64,000 bases of DNA, taken from Zingiber officinale (Eukaryota > Streptophyta > Magnoliopsida > Zingiberales > Zingiberaceae). The stretch is from NCBI RefSeq assembly GCF_018446385.1, contig NC_055992.1, forward strand, positions 99,776,947-99,840,946. Direction: 5' to 3'. How positions within the stretch are numbered: position 1 is the first letter of the stretch; each line of letters opens with the position of its first letter. The position numbers and the translations under genes are program-made. The notes below the pieces were generated by a model. The model did not search any database. It had not been told where the DNA came from and saw only the letters and a list, made by a program, of their open reading frames with translations. Shown here piece by piece: positions 48,001 to 58,880 of this stretch.

Positions 48001-51000
48001 TCATGATGTGCCACCATAGCCAACACCGCTCTAATTGGCATATGTCTTGGAGAGAATATTTCTTGATAGTCAATCCTCTTTCTCTGTGAATACCCCTTTG
48101 CTACCAACCGAGCCTTGAACTTCACTTCTTCTCCCTCTGACATTTTTCTTTTTTCTTGAATATCCACTTGCACCCTATAGCTTTCTTTCCTTCAAGAAAT
48201 TCTATTAGATCTCACGTTTGGTTCTTATGCAACGGCTTCATCTCCTCTGTCATAGCACTCATCCACTTGTCCTTCTAAGAGCTATGTATCGCCTCCTGAA
48301 AAGACGTAGGATCTCCGCTACTAGTAATAAGTGCATACGATACCAAGTCTTCGAATCCTTATTTGGTGGGTGGTTTTACGACTTGTCTCGTTCTGCCACC
48401 AGCTATAGTGTGATGATCTGTGTGCTCTGAGCTAGAATCATCGGAGTCATGAGTCTCTAGCCCCACCTGCACAACATCTTTCTCCATGTTGCTTTGTAGT
48501 GTTTCCTTTCCTTCTTCCTGAGTACATTGTAGCATAGCCTTCTCGTCAAACACCACATCTCTATTGATCACCACCTTGTTTGCCTTAGGATTCTAAAGCT
48601 TATTTCCTTTAACTCCTTCCTGATACTCCAAAAAAATTCACTGCTTTGACTTCACATCCAACTTTGGTCTTTCCTCACTAGATATGTGCATATAAACTGG
48701 ACATCCAAAAACTCGAAGATTAGAGTAATCTACCTGATTCCCTGTCTATACTTTCTCTGATACTTCGCCTTCTAGTGTTGTCTTTGGTGATCTATTAATG
48801 AGATAACATGTCATATTAACTGCTTATGCACAGAAATTCTTTGCTAACCCTGCATTCAACCTGAGACATCTTGCCTTCTCAATGATTGTCATATTCAACA
48901 TTTCTGTCATCCCGTTCTGCTGAGGTGTTCTATGAACCAAAAAATGGCTTATTATCTCATGTTGCTCACACAATTCCTGAATCTTTGAATCTATATACTC
49001 AAGTTTGTCTGACCTAAGGCATTTGATCTTCCTTCCGGTCTGGTTCTCTACTTCAGTTTTTCACAGTTTAAACTTTGCAAAAGTTTCTGACTTGTGACGC
49101 ATAAAGTATACTCAGACCTTTTATAAATAATCATCAGTAAAACCCACAAAATACAAATGTCCTCCACGTGATGCTACACTAGCTAGTCCCTAGCGATCCG
49201 TGTGTACGTAGTCCAAAATCTCCTCCATCTTGTTTGTTGTCGTCTTAAATTGCACTTGGGTATGTTTCCTAAGAACACAGAATTTGCAAAATTCAAGCTT
49301 GCACATCTTGACACCCTTCAACAAATCTCTCTTGTGAAGTTCTAGCATCCCACGTTCACCCGTATGCCCTAGTTGCATATGCCATAAGATAGTAGTGTCT
49401 GATTCAGACTCCACCAAGGCGACTCCACTGATTTGTAAGTATAACTATTACCATCTAGTGTGCTTAGCGAGATCAAGTTCTTCCTTAGCTCTGGTATATA
49501 TCTGATATCCCATAGGGTTCTGATCACACCATCAAACATCTTGATTCTGACGTTACCTATACTGATAACTTTGCATGATGCATCGTTTCCCATTAACACT
49601 GAACCGAAATTGACTGCCCTAAAGGTATCAAACCACTTCTTGTTTGGAGTAATATGATATGAACATGCAGAGTCTAAAATCCATCTATCCGTCAGGTGCT
49701 CTGAACTCGACATAACTGATAACAAATCTCCATCACCGCTCTCTAATTTTTCCTCTTCAACCATGTTTGTAGACTTTACCGAACTACCTTTATTCTCTGC
49801 AACATATTTCTTTATCTCTAGACAATCTCTCTTCATATGACCTTTGCCTCCACACTTATAGCACGTGATCACATTCTTCCTTCTCGACTTAAAACGAGTC
49901 TTGTTGTTGTTGCCCGATCCATATCGAGATTTGCCCCTACCACGCTCTTGGTTACTATTTACCACAAGTCCTTCTCCTGAAAAACTTCATCGCTTGTTTT
50001 CTTCCTTTAATGAAAACCTAGTAACGCATATGTGATCTCCAATTTGAGAGTTTCCTTACCCCACATCAGAATAGTAACCAAATTCTTATACGTAGGAGAT
50101 GAAGGTGGAGAATTCAACAACATCAGCGTCTTGTCTTCATCTTCAATCTTCACATAAACCCGCTTCAGATCACTCACAATCTAGTTGAATACGTTGATGT
50201 GCTGACTCAGATTGGTTCCTTCCGCCATCTTCAGCCTGAATAATTTCTGCTTGTGATACAGCTTGTTTGTCAATGACTTTGACATGTACCGGCTTTCCAA
50301 CTTTTGCCAAACTGTCATGGGTAACTCCTCGTTCATGACATGGTACATCACATCATCTGTAAAACAAAGCCTGATTGTTGTCTTTCTCCTGAAGTTCTTC
50401 CTAATCTGATCTCTCAATATTTTCCGATTTCCTTTCTCCTAGCGCCTTCATCATGCCTTGTTGCACCAACAAGTCTTTCACCCTTCTTTGCCATAATCCA
50501 AAGTTCCCGGTTCCATCAAACTTCGCAGAAGTCCTCCCCAACATGTTGTTGAAGAAATCCACCAAAACCTGTAGCTCTGATATTAATTGTTGTGCAAAGA
50601 GGGAGCAATACCTCTCAATCTCTAACACGTAAAAAGAGGAAGAGAGAAAGAGATCGCTCGGAGCAACAAGACAGACACTCAAGAAAGAACAAACACGAGG
50701 AAGGAGAAGAGTTACCGTGGTTCGACGGCGTGCCTACTCCACAAAACGGCCAAAGTTTTATTAGATTCTCTCTACTCAAGAGAATCACATTCAATGATTC
50801 ACATCATTATACAATAGGTTTACAATGATCCATATAAATAGTGCATAAACCCCAGACCAGTAAAATCATAACAGAATTTTGTTATGAAAAAATGTAACAG
50901 TATTCTATTATGAAAAGCTGTAATAGAATTCTATTAAATAAAATCATAACAAAATTTTATTACAAAAAATCTTAACAAATTTTTCTTCCATGACATCCCT

Positions 51001-54000
51001 CGCATTAGCCTTCATCTAAATATAAGTCACCCATCAACAAATTGTAAAAATCATTCAAATGAACAGAGTCATTAACTTCGTTAGGCTCAACCAATAGCAC
51101 AAAAAGATTAAATTGATGGTACTTCACCATGTAAGCTTATAAACTACTTTATTATCCCACAATCTATATAATTAATGTAGGACACAAGCACTCTTGGTAA
51201 ATAAGAAAAGAAATTTGAAACATACACTATCTATTCATGTAATTTCCTTTTTTAATATTGTTAATGTTGTTAATGTTTATGTGATCGTAAAGTATCTTTA
51301 AAACTTAAAAGGATGTTCTACAAAATGACAGTTACATATGTTATATGACGCTGAATTTTAGACTATAACTCGAGCACATACGTAGAAGATAAGGGTTGCA
51401 GAGATGAAGATGTTAAGGTGGATGTGTAGGCATGCGAGGATGGACAGAATAAGAAATGAGAGCATTAGAAAGAAAGTCGGAATTATATCTATTGAGCAAA
51501 AACTTCGAGAAACACATTATAGATGACGATATAATAGGGGATAGAGCTCAATTGTGTAAAAGAATCCATATAGTCGATCCCACTTAGTGGAATAAGGCTT
51601 GGTTGTTATTGGTTGTTGTTGCTTAATGTTGTATTAGGTGCAATGTCAGTGTGATTGGGTTTTGTCTCTTTTGTTGGAAACATAGGGACTGATTTTTTTC
51701 CAACATGCTTGTTTGAGACAATTAAGTGATTATCATCTCAACTAAAGTTGTTAGAGTGTATATGTGAAGATAGACCACACCAAAGAATTGTATATAGGAT
51801 GAGGGAGGAGTTTCCAAGAGAAGTGACAAAGGTCAATTGAGTATACAACAGGAGTAACATAATTATGAAATATATTATTATTGTAAAAAATATATTGTTT
51901 GAATCCTAGGTAAGGAGCATAGGTGAAATAATTTATTTGAATGTCAATAAAAAGCGATTTTGTTTGTGTTAATTTTAGCAGTTTGATTATTCATCTACTT
52001 TATCTCATCTTAGTTGTATGTCTACAGGAACTTTATATGTTGTTCTATGTTGATTTATCTTGTAAACAAGCAAAAATTTAAAATTTCAGTAATCTGATGA
52101 TGTAAGAAAAGCTGGGTTTGAATTTAGGAAGTTATATGCCATGTGAACATAATTGATGCCATATTAACCAAATATACTAATCACTTGGTCTTTATTTTAA
52201 CAATTCCACCTAGATTTAATCAACAAGTGTGTTTAACGCTCTTTACTTGTATTTACACACAAAAGAGATATGCCACAATAGCATATAGTTAAATTAATTG
52301 TGAAAGTTACATTACATTAGTTTGCCTTAATCATCCTAGTTAAGCTGAACCAAACATATCCAAAGTCAAACATCCAAATTAATCTATTAGGTAAATTATA
52401 AGTTGAGTGCTCAACTCTAGTTAGTGCATATCATTAAATGACATCTCAGTTATAGTCAGTGGCTAAGCAGGTAAACTAAGTATGGTCAAATAAATCTTCA
52501 AAATCCCCTCTTTGACTGATCTTAGGGACCAACTAATGTTAGTCATATACCCCCTACTAGTGTGACAGTTCATGTTGCCATATCATTTAAATATTCAATT
52601 CGTTTGATATTATTAAGTCAATGTGTTACATACAAGGTAAGACATGAAGGTCTTCATAGTGTATGTGCAAGATGAGAAACAAACATGCACTTCAAAAACG
52701 CAAGAGCAAACTAGGTTGTCACAATGTGGTCAGCAAAGACTATATGGAGAGAAAAAAAGCCACAAGCATATAGAAAATTATAATGGGTCAAAAAAAAGTC
52801 AAAAGTAGACAACCAATAAAACTACCTGCGAAGATGATTTGCCAATTTGTAGTGTCTATTCCTCAGTTTTGACTGTTGACATGGGGAGACCGCAAATTTA
52901 AAGTCTGATGGAACAGAAAAGGAGGTTATAAGAAGGCTGAATTACTTTCCATATTGATTTAGAGAAAACAAAAAAAAAATACATCAAAGAAATGTTTGAG
53001 AAAGTTAGCCAAATAAATAAATGGTTCGAGTACATCATAAAAGAGGAATCCAAAGTGATTGGCAATCTGGTTTCCAATAAATTTTAACAGTTAATGTTAA
53101 CATCCTAGAGAACTTGTGCAACATATTATGCAACAAAATGTCCTGAGAGAGTAATATGTAAGGAGATACAATATGAGAGAAGACACAGAATTCCAGACTA
53201 AAAACGAGACAGAGAGAGACTATCATGACAAGTAGACTAAAACAGATCATCCAAACCATTACATCATCTTATGAAATATAACACTGTCAACATCAATCCA
53301 AGTTTAGATGGAAAAAAAATAGGGATGTGACAGAATTTGATAAAAGCGTAAAATTATTTAGAGTAGATGGTTGAACAAATCAAGGTTTGTAATACCGACC
53401 CAAGTCGGTCGACATATGCAAAATTACAGTTTTGCCCACCAACCAACATCAGCATAGGCAGAGCCGTGAGGTGGAGCAGCCTCACAAAGGCCTCCTCAAG
53501 GTCGTGAGGCCACTGTGACCTTGCGACGGCCACACAATGGCCTCCGCATGGTCGCAAGGCTAACACGACCTTGTGGCAGCCATGCAAAGGCCTCCGCGTG
53601 GTCGCGAGGCCACCGTAAGGTCGCAACAGCCTCACCTAGTCAACGGCAACCTCAGCTAGTTGCCTAGTTGGCAGCCTGCATTTTGTTTTTTTTTGTTTTT
53701 AATTTTAGCTTTCTTTTTATTCTTTCCCCTTTTAAGTTTAGTTCATCTTAGGGTAAATCCTATTTTCATTCAGGTTTTAGGTGTTTAGGGTTTCGACCGT
53801 TTTTTTTTTCCTTTTTCCCTTTTTTTATAATTAATTCTTTTTTCCTTCAATAATTTCTTTTCCTTTTTTTGTCTATTTCTTTTTCTCCTACCTTTTTAAC
53901 GATGAAGATGGAGACGAATTATTAGAAAAATCATATGTAGCAATTATAAAAATATTTTTAATTAATATATTTTTATATTTAAAAATATTTCATAAATTAA

Positions 54001-54648
54001 AACTCTGGCATGACTCAAAATTTTAAACTTTGAAACAAATATAGTTGAAATTCATACTAATCTTTAAGCATCCCAATTGGAGTAGTCTAAAGTAGAACAA
54101 TATCATTTCTGAAATACAAAACTTTTTAATTTCCTTAGAATGAAACAATCAGAGCATTCTCATACCTAAGTGGTCCCTATCTAGAGTGTCCTATGATATC
54201 TACAGTTTGATGGGAGTTAAAGGAAAAGATTGTATCAATTCTTTTAGCGAACACATCAATGAAGTCAAAGTTTATTTTGAAGATCCTCAACTTCAATCCA
54301 AAATGTAGCAGCATGATCTCTCAACTAAAGCATCAGTATTGCCTCTCTCTATATGACTATGTACTTATTGATTTTGCATAACAAATTAGACATTGATCAA
54401 TTGAATCAATAGAATATAATCCAATTTTATGCCTCCCAATTTTGTTCTTTAATTCCTAGTCACAATGAGATAGTTTAATTGGAAATAAACAAATACAAGA
54501 GAAAGATCAAAAGCAAAATGTAGTGACCCATGAAAAGAAAATAATTGCTTGTTAACATAAAATCACCTCGGCAATATTTTCTCGTATGCACTTGTCTTCC
54601 ATCAAACAAAAAGTTTAGTTTTGAAATGAAGCTTCTATAACGATACAT
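33007..54648 (-). CDS. NHL-repeat protein, EMB1974-like (17 predicted exons)
   Basis: Predicted exons, 5' to 3' on the minus strand: 54648-54567, 52904-52826, 44298-44210, 42892-42733, 42656-42521, 39954-39843, 38674-38537, 38430-38330, 37583-37470, 36822-36602, 35327-35269, 35197-35012, 34926-34803, 34652-34597, 34213-34068, 33999-33835, 33303-33007. They join with GT..AG ends and matching phases into 2265 bases (754 residues plus stop) without break. Residues 1-27 are Arg-rich without acidic cluster, which suggests an organelle presequence. About 84-220 begins with the motif GPNHCWLN and resembles a thioredoxin-like fold without a CxxC site. About 250-345 holds NHL beta-propeller repeats (SDSNHHRIIVSD, VDSENHAIRRAD). 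The rest, including WVVSRESGEIKKI, YHRESRVISYLQLSNLGVLG and a C-terminal VVVSTVLYLKLKK domain, follows the plant family. The Arabidopsis relative At3g07060 is embryo-defective when lost; its molecular role is unknown to me. Introns 2 (8.5 kb) and 5 (2.6 kb) are long and transposon-rich. Exons 3-17 are strong; exons 1-2 rest on phase and composition. Confidence 0.85.
44641..45454. mobile_element. Foldback/MITE-like element with about 100-bp terminal inverted repeats
   Basis: The left end (gggaaaaagtcagaagagcg ..) and the right end read in reverse are similar for about 100 bp. Both contain gggcgccccact/tctcacttt and tttttatcaaaagggcgcccca phrases. TGTTT occurs immediately outside both ends (44636-44640 and 45455-45459), a candidate 5-bp target duplication. 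Inside are many copies of gtagcagctacggttttgtag-type words in both orientations, forming nested hairpins such as GTAGTTG-cta-CAACTAC near 44876. There is no ORF, so it is non-autonomous. It lies in intron 2 of the NHL gene. Confidence 0.65.
45515..45700 (+). mobile_element. SINE-like copy in NHL intron 2
   Basis: Plus strand: gatggtcaagtggctagggg (A-box-like), then gtcaggaattgatctctgcc (B-box-like) about 50 bp on, then ctagtcaattaggcaccctc near the 3' end. The tRNA-like head and short length suggest a SINE-type or related small retroelement. The family is not identified. Confidence 0.4.
46235..46678 (-). mobile_element. 3' LTR of the intronic copia element
   Basis: This LTR of 444 bp starts (minus) TGTTGATGGGCGATTC and ends CTTTGCACAACA. 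It corresponds to the 452-bp LTR at 50588-51039; by eye they agree at roughly 85 percent of positions, so the insertion is old. A purine tract, CCAAGGTGGAGAT, lies at 46679-46692. Confidence 0.8.
46693..50560 (-). pseudogene. Degenerate Ty1/copia gag-pol in NHL intron 2
   Basis: Domains in order on the minus strand: gag start at about 50550 (GTGNFGLWQRRVKDLLVQQG), gag core at 50200-50410 (VWQKLESRYMSKSLTNKLYH), CCHC knuckle near 49860 (CYKCGGKGHMKRDC), protease at 49680 (WILDSACSYHIT, with DSA for DSG), pre-integrase at 49190-49400 (LWHMQLGHTGERGMLELHKR, CKFCVLRKHTQV), integrase debris at 48600-49190, reverse transcriptase at 47557-47937 (YGLKQSPRQWYKRF and the intact active-site motif YVDD in LLLYVDDILIVA), and RNase H at 47173-47451 (YTSTVGCLMYAMVCAGPDLA). 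Many stops and shifts break it. It shares the gene's orientation. Confidence 0.85.
50568..50587 (-). other. Primer-binding site of the intronic copia element
   Basis: The minus strand just inside the 5' LTR reads ATTAATATCAGAGCTACAGG. This keeps TATCAGAGC of the plant initiator-Met tRNA site TGGTATCAGAGC. Confidence 0.75.
50588..51039 (-). mobile_element. 5' LTR of the intronic copia element
   Basis: It starts TGTTGATGGGTGAC at 51039 and ends TTTGCACAACA at 50588 on the minus strand. The flanks of the whole element (ataac before 46235, aattg after 51039) are not an obvious target duplication; it may have decayed. Confidence 0.8.
51385..51632 (+). mobile_element. 5'-truncated LINE 3' end
   Basis: One plus-strand reading gives the end of a plant LINE reverse-transcriptase ORF: MKMLRWMC (51404 on), then RMDRIRNESIRKKVGIISIE and QKLRETHYR. 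This is followed by the typical plant LINE 3' tail with gatcccacttagtggaataa and ggcttggttgttattggttg. It is truncated at its 5' end, as usual for LINEs. It lies in intron 2 of the NHL gene, antisense to it. Confidence 0.8.
51640..52825. other. Remainder of NHL intron 2
   Basis: AT-rich intron sequence without recognised features. Confidence 0.4.
53470..53640. repeat. GC-rich 50-bp tandem repeat in NHL intron 1
   Basis: Three successive units of about 50 bp (gcc-ac/at-gcaaaggcctccgc-gtggtcgc-gaggccac-gaccttgcg-ca) lie in an otherwise AT-rich intron. The array begins with gcctcacaaaggcctcctca and ends with ggtcgcaacagcctcaccta. The preceding phrase taccgacccaagtcggtcga includes a short inverted repeat (cgacc..ggtcg). 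The origin is not recognised. Confidence 0.65.
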
Positions 54649-54942
54649 AGTAGCGAGTGTTAACACAATATCTGACCAAGAGACGCAGTTCAACAGATTA
54701 ATGCAGTCACATAACAAGATTATAGCAACAAGTAGTGAGAAATTACAAAAACTGGACAATGATAGAAGACAAAATCAAACACAATGAACATTTTTTTTTT
54801 TTTGCAAAAATGCTCACATAAAACTAGAAGTGAATTATATACGTCCAAGATAAGGTATGTGATATAACCATTTTTTAATAAAGGCCTTGACAGGCAATAA
54901 CTTAGATTTGATCTTTGGTTCTAGTGAATTAAAAGAAGCTTT

Positions 54943-55014
54943 CCCGAGTCTCTATTCTAGAAACCCGTCTTAATCTTTTAGAAACCGAACTTGCCCTTCT
55001 TAAAGAAGGAACTT
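54943..55014 (+). repeat. Inverted viral fragment at the left end of the pararetrovirus
   Basis: About 72 bp (cccgagtctctattctagaa .. gaaggaactt) is the reverse complement of 61078-61147 inside the viral polyprotein region, with only a 2-base length difference near one end. It marks a rearranged junction. Nothing viral is recognised left of it. Confidence 0.8.
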
Positions 55015-55067
55015 CTGCTTCTCAATCATATCTGTAATAGAGATTTTAAAGTGATTATGCATATGAT

Positions 55068-55663
55068 TCATGTTTTTCCTAAGAAGATAATATCTAATTG
55101 AAGGTTATCTCCTTGAAATTGACCATACCCTTTTGCTTGGATGTGAATTTGAATATGTTTTACAAAATCACGTATAGACATATTAAAATTGGGGCATAAG
55201 TAAGTGATGCCTAAATTAGCATTCATATCAACCTCAATAAGTCCTATGATGGCTTTCTCTGTGTCTGAAAAACGAGTATCATGTAAAACTAATAAAACTT
55301 TTCCTCCTAATTTGGCTCGAGTTAAACCTTTTAAGCCAAATACAATAAGTCCAAGATGTATATAGTCATGTTTTCTAAGATAGACTTTTAGCAGCCTCTT
55401 AGTCATGAGGCCCAGTTTACTTCACCTCCATCGGGAAGATGAAGAGCTTCTTGTCTATAATGTCGGTAAACAGAAGTAGAGAAGTTTAAAATTCCTTGAC
55501 GGTAAAGTTTCTTTGGGTTCAAAGCATTTAATTGTTCATTAGAAAAAATTGTCAGATCTTTATCTACATCAATAACTTCTTCTAGTCTAAGAGGTCCTAA
55601 CGTAGAAGTACTATTTCTTCTGGTTATGGTATCTAACCAGGAGGATGAAGCATTTGCTTCCAT
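55068..55663 (-). pseudogene. Viral movement protein, N-terminal part and core (broken)
   Basis: Two minus-strand frames overlap by ATGA at about 55403-55406 (a one-base shift). The first has NEQLNALNPKKLYRQGILNF and VYRHYRQEALHL. The second has LGLIVFGLKGL and then GLIEVDMNANLGITYL with a following FNMSIRDFVKHIQ region. These are the conserved core of caulimovirid 30K-type movement proteins, which act at plasmodesmata. The gene stops at the left integration break; its C-terminal part lies at the other end of the insertion (62895-63045). Confidence 0.85.
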
Positions 55664-55718
55664 GGATCTAACAGATCTGAAAGGTATCTGGAAGGTCCTA
55701 AGAAAGGTTCAGTTTTTG

Positions 55719-56075
55719 TCAGGGTTTGTATGTTAAAAATTTAGAAGTGATTGGTGATGTCTTAGTAAGTACTTTTCCTAAAGATAATTGGCTAAGATCT
55801 TTATAAAGTTTAGCAAAAGCTTCTTTTAATTCACTAGAACCAAAGTTGTCAGACCAATGTGTTTCTAATTGGAGAAGTTTTGACTCAATTAAGGTTAAGC
55901 GATAATGAAGAGAAGTAAGGAGTGCTAGAATAGTATTGTTCTGTTGTATTTGTATTTGATCTCTTTTTCCAGGAAGATCTATATGACAATATCTGTCTTC
56001 TTTTGTACTAGAAAATTGTCTTATGTATTCTACCGCATCTTCATAATGTGTATTTTCATATTTCAATTTGTTCAT
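55719..56075 (-). pseudogene. Small viral ORF upstream of the movement protein
   Basis: An open frame of 118 codons begins MNKLKYENTHYEDAVEY. It has a heptad-like helical stretch (LHYRLTLIESKLLQLETHW) and ends just before the movement-protein frame. Badnaviruses and tungroviruses have one or two small ORFs, often coiled-coil virion-associated proteins, at this map position. The role is inferred from position and the coil. Confidence 0.6.
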
Positions 56076-56119
56076 TTATATTTTAATTCCTCTAGTAAGT
56101 GGTTTATTTTATCTAGCTT

Positions 56120-56500
56120 TTCGTTTATTTGTCTAACGATCAAATATTAGATTGTAGTAGAAGTTGTTGCGTATCTGTTTCTGTAACAGTTTTTAAGTTT
56201 CTTGAGTTTTTTAAGTAGTCAAGATTTATTAAGACTTCTGATACTACCTTTTGTTGTTGTAGAGTAGGTGTTCTATCTTATGTGCTAGATCTTGGCAATG
56301 AGTTTCCAAAGCAAGACCAAGACTTAGCAGCAGATCAGTTAAGGTGTTTAAATGTGGTTGCTCAGAGTGTAAAAGATGACCAAGTTGTTTGCTTTTAATA
56401 TAACAAGTGTGTTTGTTATGGTCTAAAGTTACTATGTTTCTGGGTTACAAGGCAAGATCTAAATAATCAAATTGTTTCGAAGAGGTAGGGATTGTACACA
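56120..56500 (-). pseudogene. Leader and remnant of a first small viral ORF
   Basis: This lies between the primer site and the small ORF at 56075. One minus frame reads SKQLGHLLHSEQPHLNTLTD and onward into a helical stretch, then meets stops near 56230. It may be the decayed first ORF of the virus. Confidence 0.4.
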
Positions 56501-56519
56501 TACAGGTTTTCCAGTCTTT

Positions 56520-56532
56520 GGCTCTGATACCA
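56520..56532 (-). other. Viral primer-binding site (tRNA-iMet)
   Basis: The minus strand reads TGGTATCAGAGCC, a perfect 13-base complement to the plant initiator-Met tRNA 3' end. All plant pararetroviruses use this site to start minus-strand DNA synthesis. It conventionally marks position 1 of the viral map and so fixes the permutation. Confidence 0.9.
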
Positions 56533-57093
56533 AAATGTTGTTCTTCAATTTTCTTCTTCTTCAAATTTTTTTTTTAAGGTATTTGTAGTTTTTGGCCTTG
56601 GGTGGTTGTAGGTTTTCTGATGAAGGGGTTCTAAGCCTTTAGGTGCTTGTGTAGTTTTTCTAGATCGTACCAGTGAGCCTCACCTAGTAGAAAGCCTCTA
56701 GAACCGTTGTATAGTCCTTGGTTTCTTACCCCAGCTCTTCAGGTTTTACTCTAGCATTCAAGCTATTTTGCCTTACTTAGCCCGCACAAGTTTTACAGAA
56801 CCAAAGGACTAAAGTTTCGTCTTCTCTCTTAGCTAGTTATGAATTGAAAGAGTCCGACAAGGACTGAGGACTATTGATCTAAACAAACTAAACAAAACCT
56901 TGAGGCTTAGAACGAAAGAGTTACTTAGCCATATATGATAATACACATTGACAAATTGCTATTGCAAACTTAATCTTACAAACAGTACTTACAAAAGGGA
57001 CTTACAAGGCTTTAGTAGGGCTTACAACTGCCAAGAAAGAGGAGATGAGAAGGGATATTACAAGCTCTTTTGTGATTACAAGCTTTCGATGCC

Positions 57094-57123
57094 TCTTATA
57101 TGCAGAGAGGCTCTAGATTTATA
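57094..57123 (-). promoter_or_regulatory. Probable viral promoter TATA elements
   Basis: On the minus strand TATAAAT (57123-57117) and TATAAGA (57100-57094) occur about 570-600 bp upstream of the primer site. That is the usual leader length in badnavirus-like genomes. Transcription would run toward the NHL gene start 2.4 kb away. Confidence 0.5.
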
Positions 57124-57234
57124 GGAGAGAAGAGAAGGGGCTAGAAGAGAGACGTGGCAGATAAGCTCTGAGTCTTCTGGTGTTGTATGAGCTCAGGGCT
57201 TACGTTATTAAGTCTGCTGACATCATTGCATCCG

Positions 57235-58833
57235 TCATGAAGGCAGTAAATGCTTGTTGACATCAGTGCTTCCATCAGGTGTCAGATTTCCATCATATTG
57301 ATTAAGTTTGCTTCTTCTACTGAGCCCAGAGAAGGTGGTAGCATAGAGGTTGAGGTTATAGAAGTAGTTTTCTGTTTTTCTAACCATGCCAAATTTTTCT
57401 TTTGATAAAATTAGCATAAGTTTTGATGTTGAGTAGTATTAAAAAAATGGGAAATGAACTGTCCCGCATGTTTTTGGCCAGTATATTTTTCCTGTTAATG
57501 TTTCTCCGGCCAGACTATATTCAATTGGATCTTGGTAGGGATCACATAGACAAGAGCTCCCTTGGAGAGAAGCCCGCCAATGTTTTAACTGTTCAGATAA
57601 GGGTTTTGGAGAAAGTCATTCTTTATCTAGATGAGAGGGATAATCTTCAAACAGAAGTAGTTGGATGTTAAGTCCTTGCACATCAAGTTTAATTAAATGC
57701 CTGGCTGGTTCAGTTTAAGTGGAGAGTCATTCAGGAGGAGTACCATCAAAAGTAGCTAAGATAAAAGTTTCTTTTTCTTCAAGTAAATGTTGGATAAGTC
57801 TTCCAAGTGTGTTTGGCACTAGAGGAATTGAGTCTAATTCGTGTATTCATAATCGATGTAAAAGCCCATAAGTCATAAGTGAGTCTGGAGTAATAAGTCT
57901 TCCTCTATAGTTTTTTCTCTGAAACTTCTCCAGATGCATATTGGCTTGTCTGATAGAATATAAAAGTTGACATCTAGAGCCCAAGTCTATAAGTTCAATT
58001 TTAGAGCATTGAGGAATCTGTTTTGTACATGGGATCTTATCCGAGTATTCTTCTGTGTAAGTAATCATCATCCCTGGGGTAGGGTTTTGATGAAACCAGT
58101 TTAAAGCATCTGAAAGTTCTAAGAAAATTTTATAAGAAGAAGTATCTCCCAGGGTACGTAGATACACAGTGATGTCTTCGGGCAGAGCTTTGAGTGAGAA
58201 GAGATTATCTTTCTTCTTCTGGCCCTGAAGTACTTCTAATTACTGATAATGTAGTGGGCGAAGTGGTACAAACAGAAGATCTGTATCTTGTCTTGTAGGG
58301 TTTGTATTAGAAGAAGTCGCCATTAAGTAAGTTTTGTCTTCTTGTATTTTGTTATCCAAGTGAAGTGTTGGGCTTATTATAAACTTAGGGCCCAATTTCT
58401 CTCTTAGCAAGTCATAAGCTTCATTGAGTGAATAACACCCTTTATAAGGCGGTTTATCTTTTTCTAGAAGTAAGACTTTCACTTCATCCCAAGTAGCATA
58501 AAGGCCAGCATAAGGCCTAGAGAAAATAGTATAGCATGAGAATTTCTTCCCGAGTGGTTTTTGAATAGTTGTAAGGAAGTAATTAGAAATAGCATTGATA
58601 ATAGCTATCTTTTGGTTGGCTATCCCAGGCGAAGTAGGAATATTCCAAATATTGTCGATTAAGCATTGTTGTACGGTATCAAGTTGAACTCGTAGAGAAA
58701 AGTCAAAAGTATCTCCTTTACAGGAGAATTGAGGAAGTTCTTGATTGCCAAATTTCATTGTCTCTTGGTAGCCATAAGTACGAACTCTCTTTTGTATATC
58801 CATAGCTGCAAAAATGACTGAGTTAATAATCAT
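57235..58833 (-). pseudogene. Extra viral ORF after RNase H (transactivator-like segment)
   Basis: A first frame of 197 codons (58833-58240) includes GLYATWDEVKVLLLEKDKPP followed by YKGCYSLNEAYDLLREKLG. This resembles the viroplasmin/transactivator motif of caulimovirids (a Tyr/Trp-rich turn plus a helical EEA-like stretch). A stop separates it from a second frame (58167-57847: ELSDALNWFHQNPTPG, RLITPDSLMTYGLLHRL) and further broken pieces down to 57235. A separate ORF at this place exists in tungroviruses (ORF4) and in several endogenous lineages. The assignment is by motif and position. Confidence 0.6.
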
Positions 58834-58880
58834 GATAAAGTATCAGCAAGAGAGTTAGCACTGCCTTTAATATGTTCCCA

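Noticed and set aside
53354..53635. 93-codon minus-strand ORF over the 50-bp triplication
   Set aside because: It reads through a tandem repeat in an intron with no domain similarity recognised.
54649..54759. Upstream ATG at 54759 as start of the NHL protein
   Set aside because: The frame is open, but the added residues are hydrophobic and unlike a presequence; the ATG at 54648 gives an Arg-rich start. Left as an alternative.
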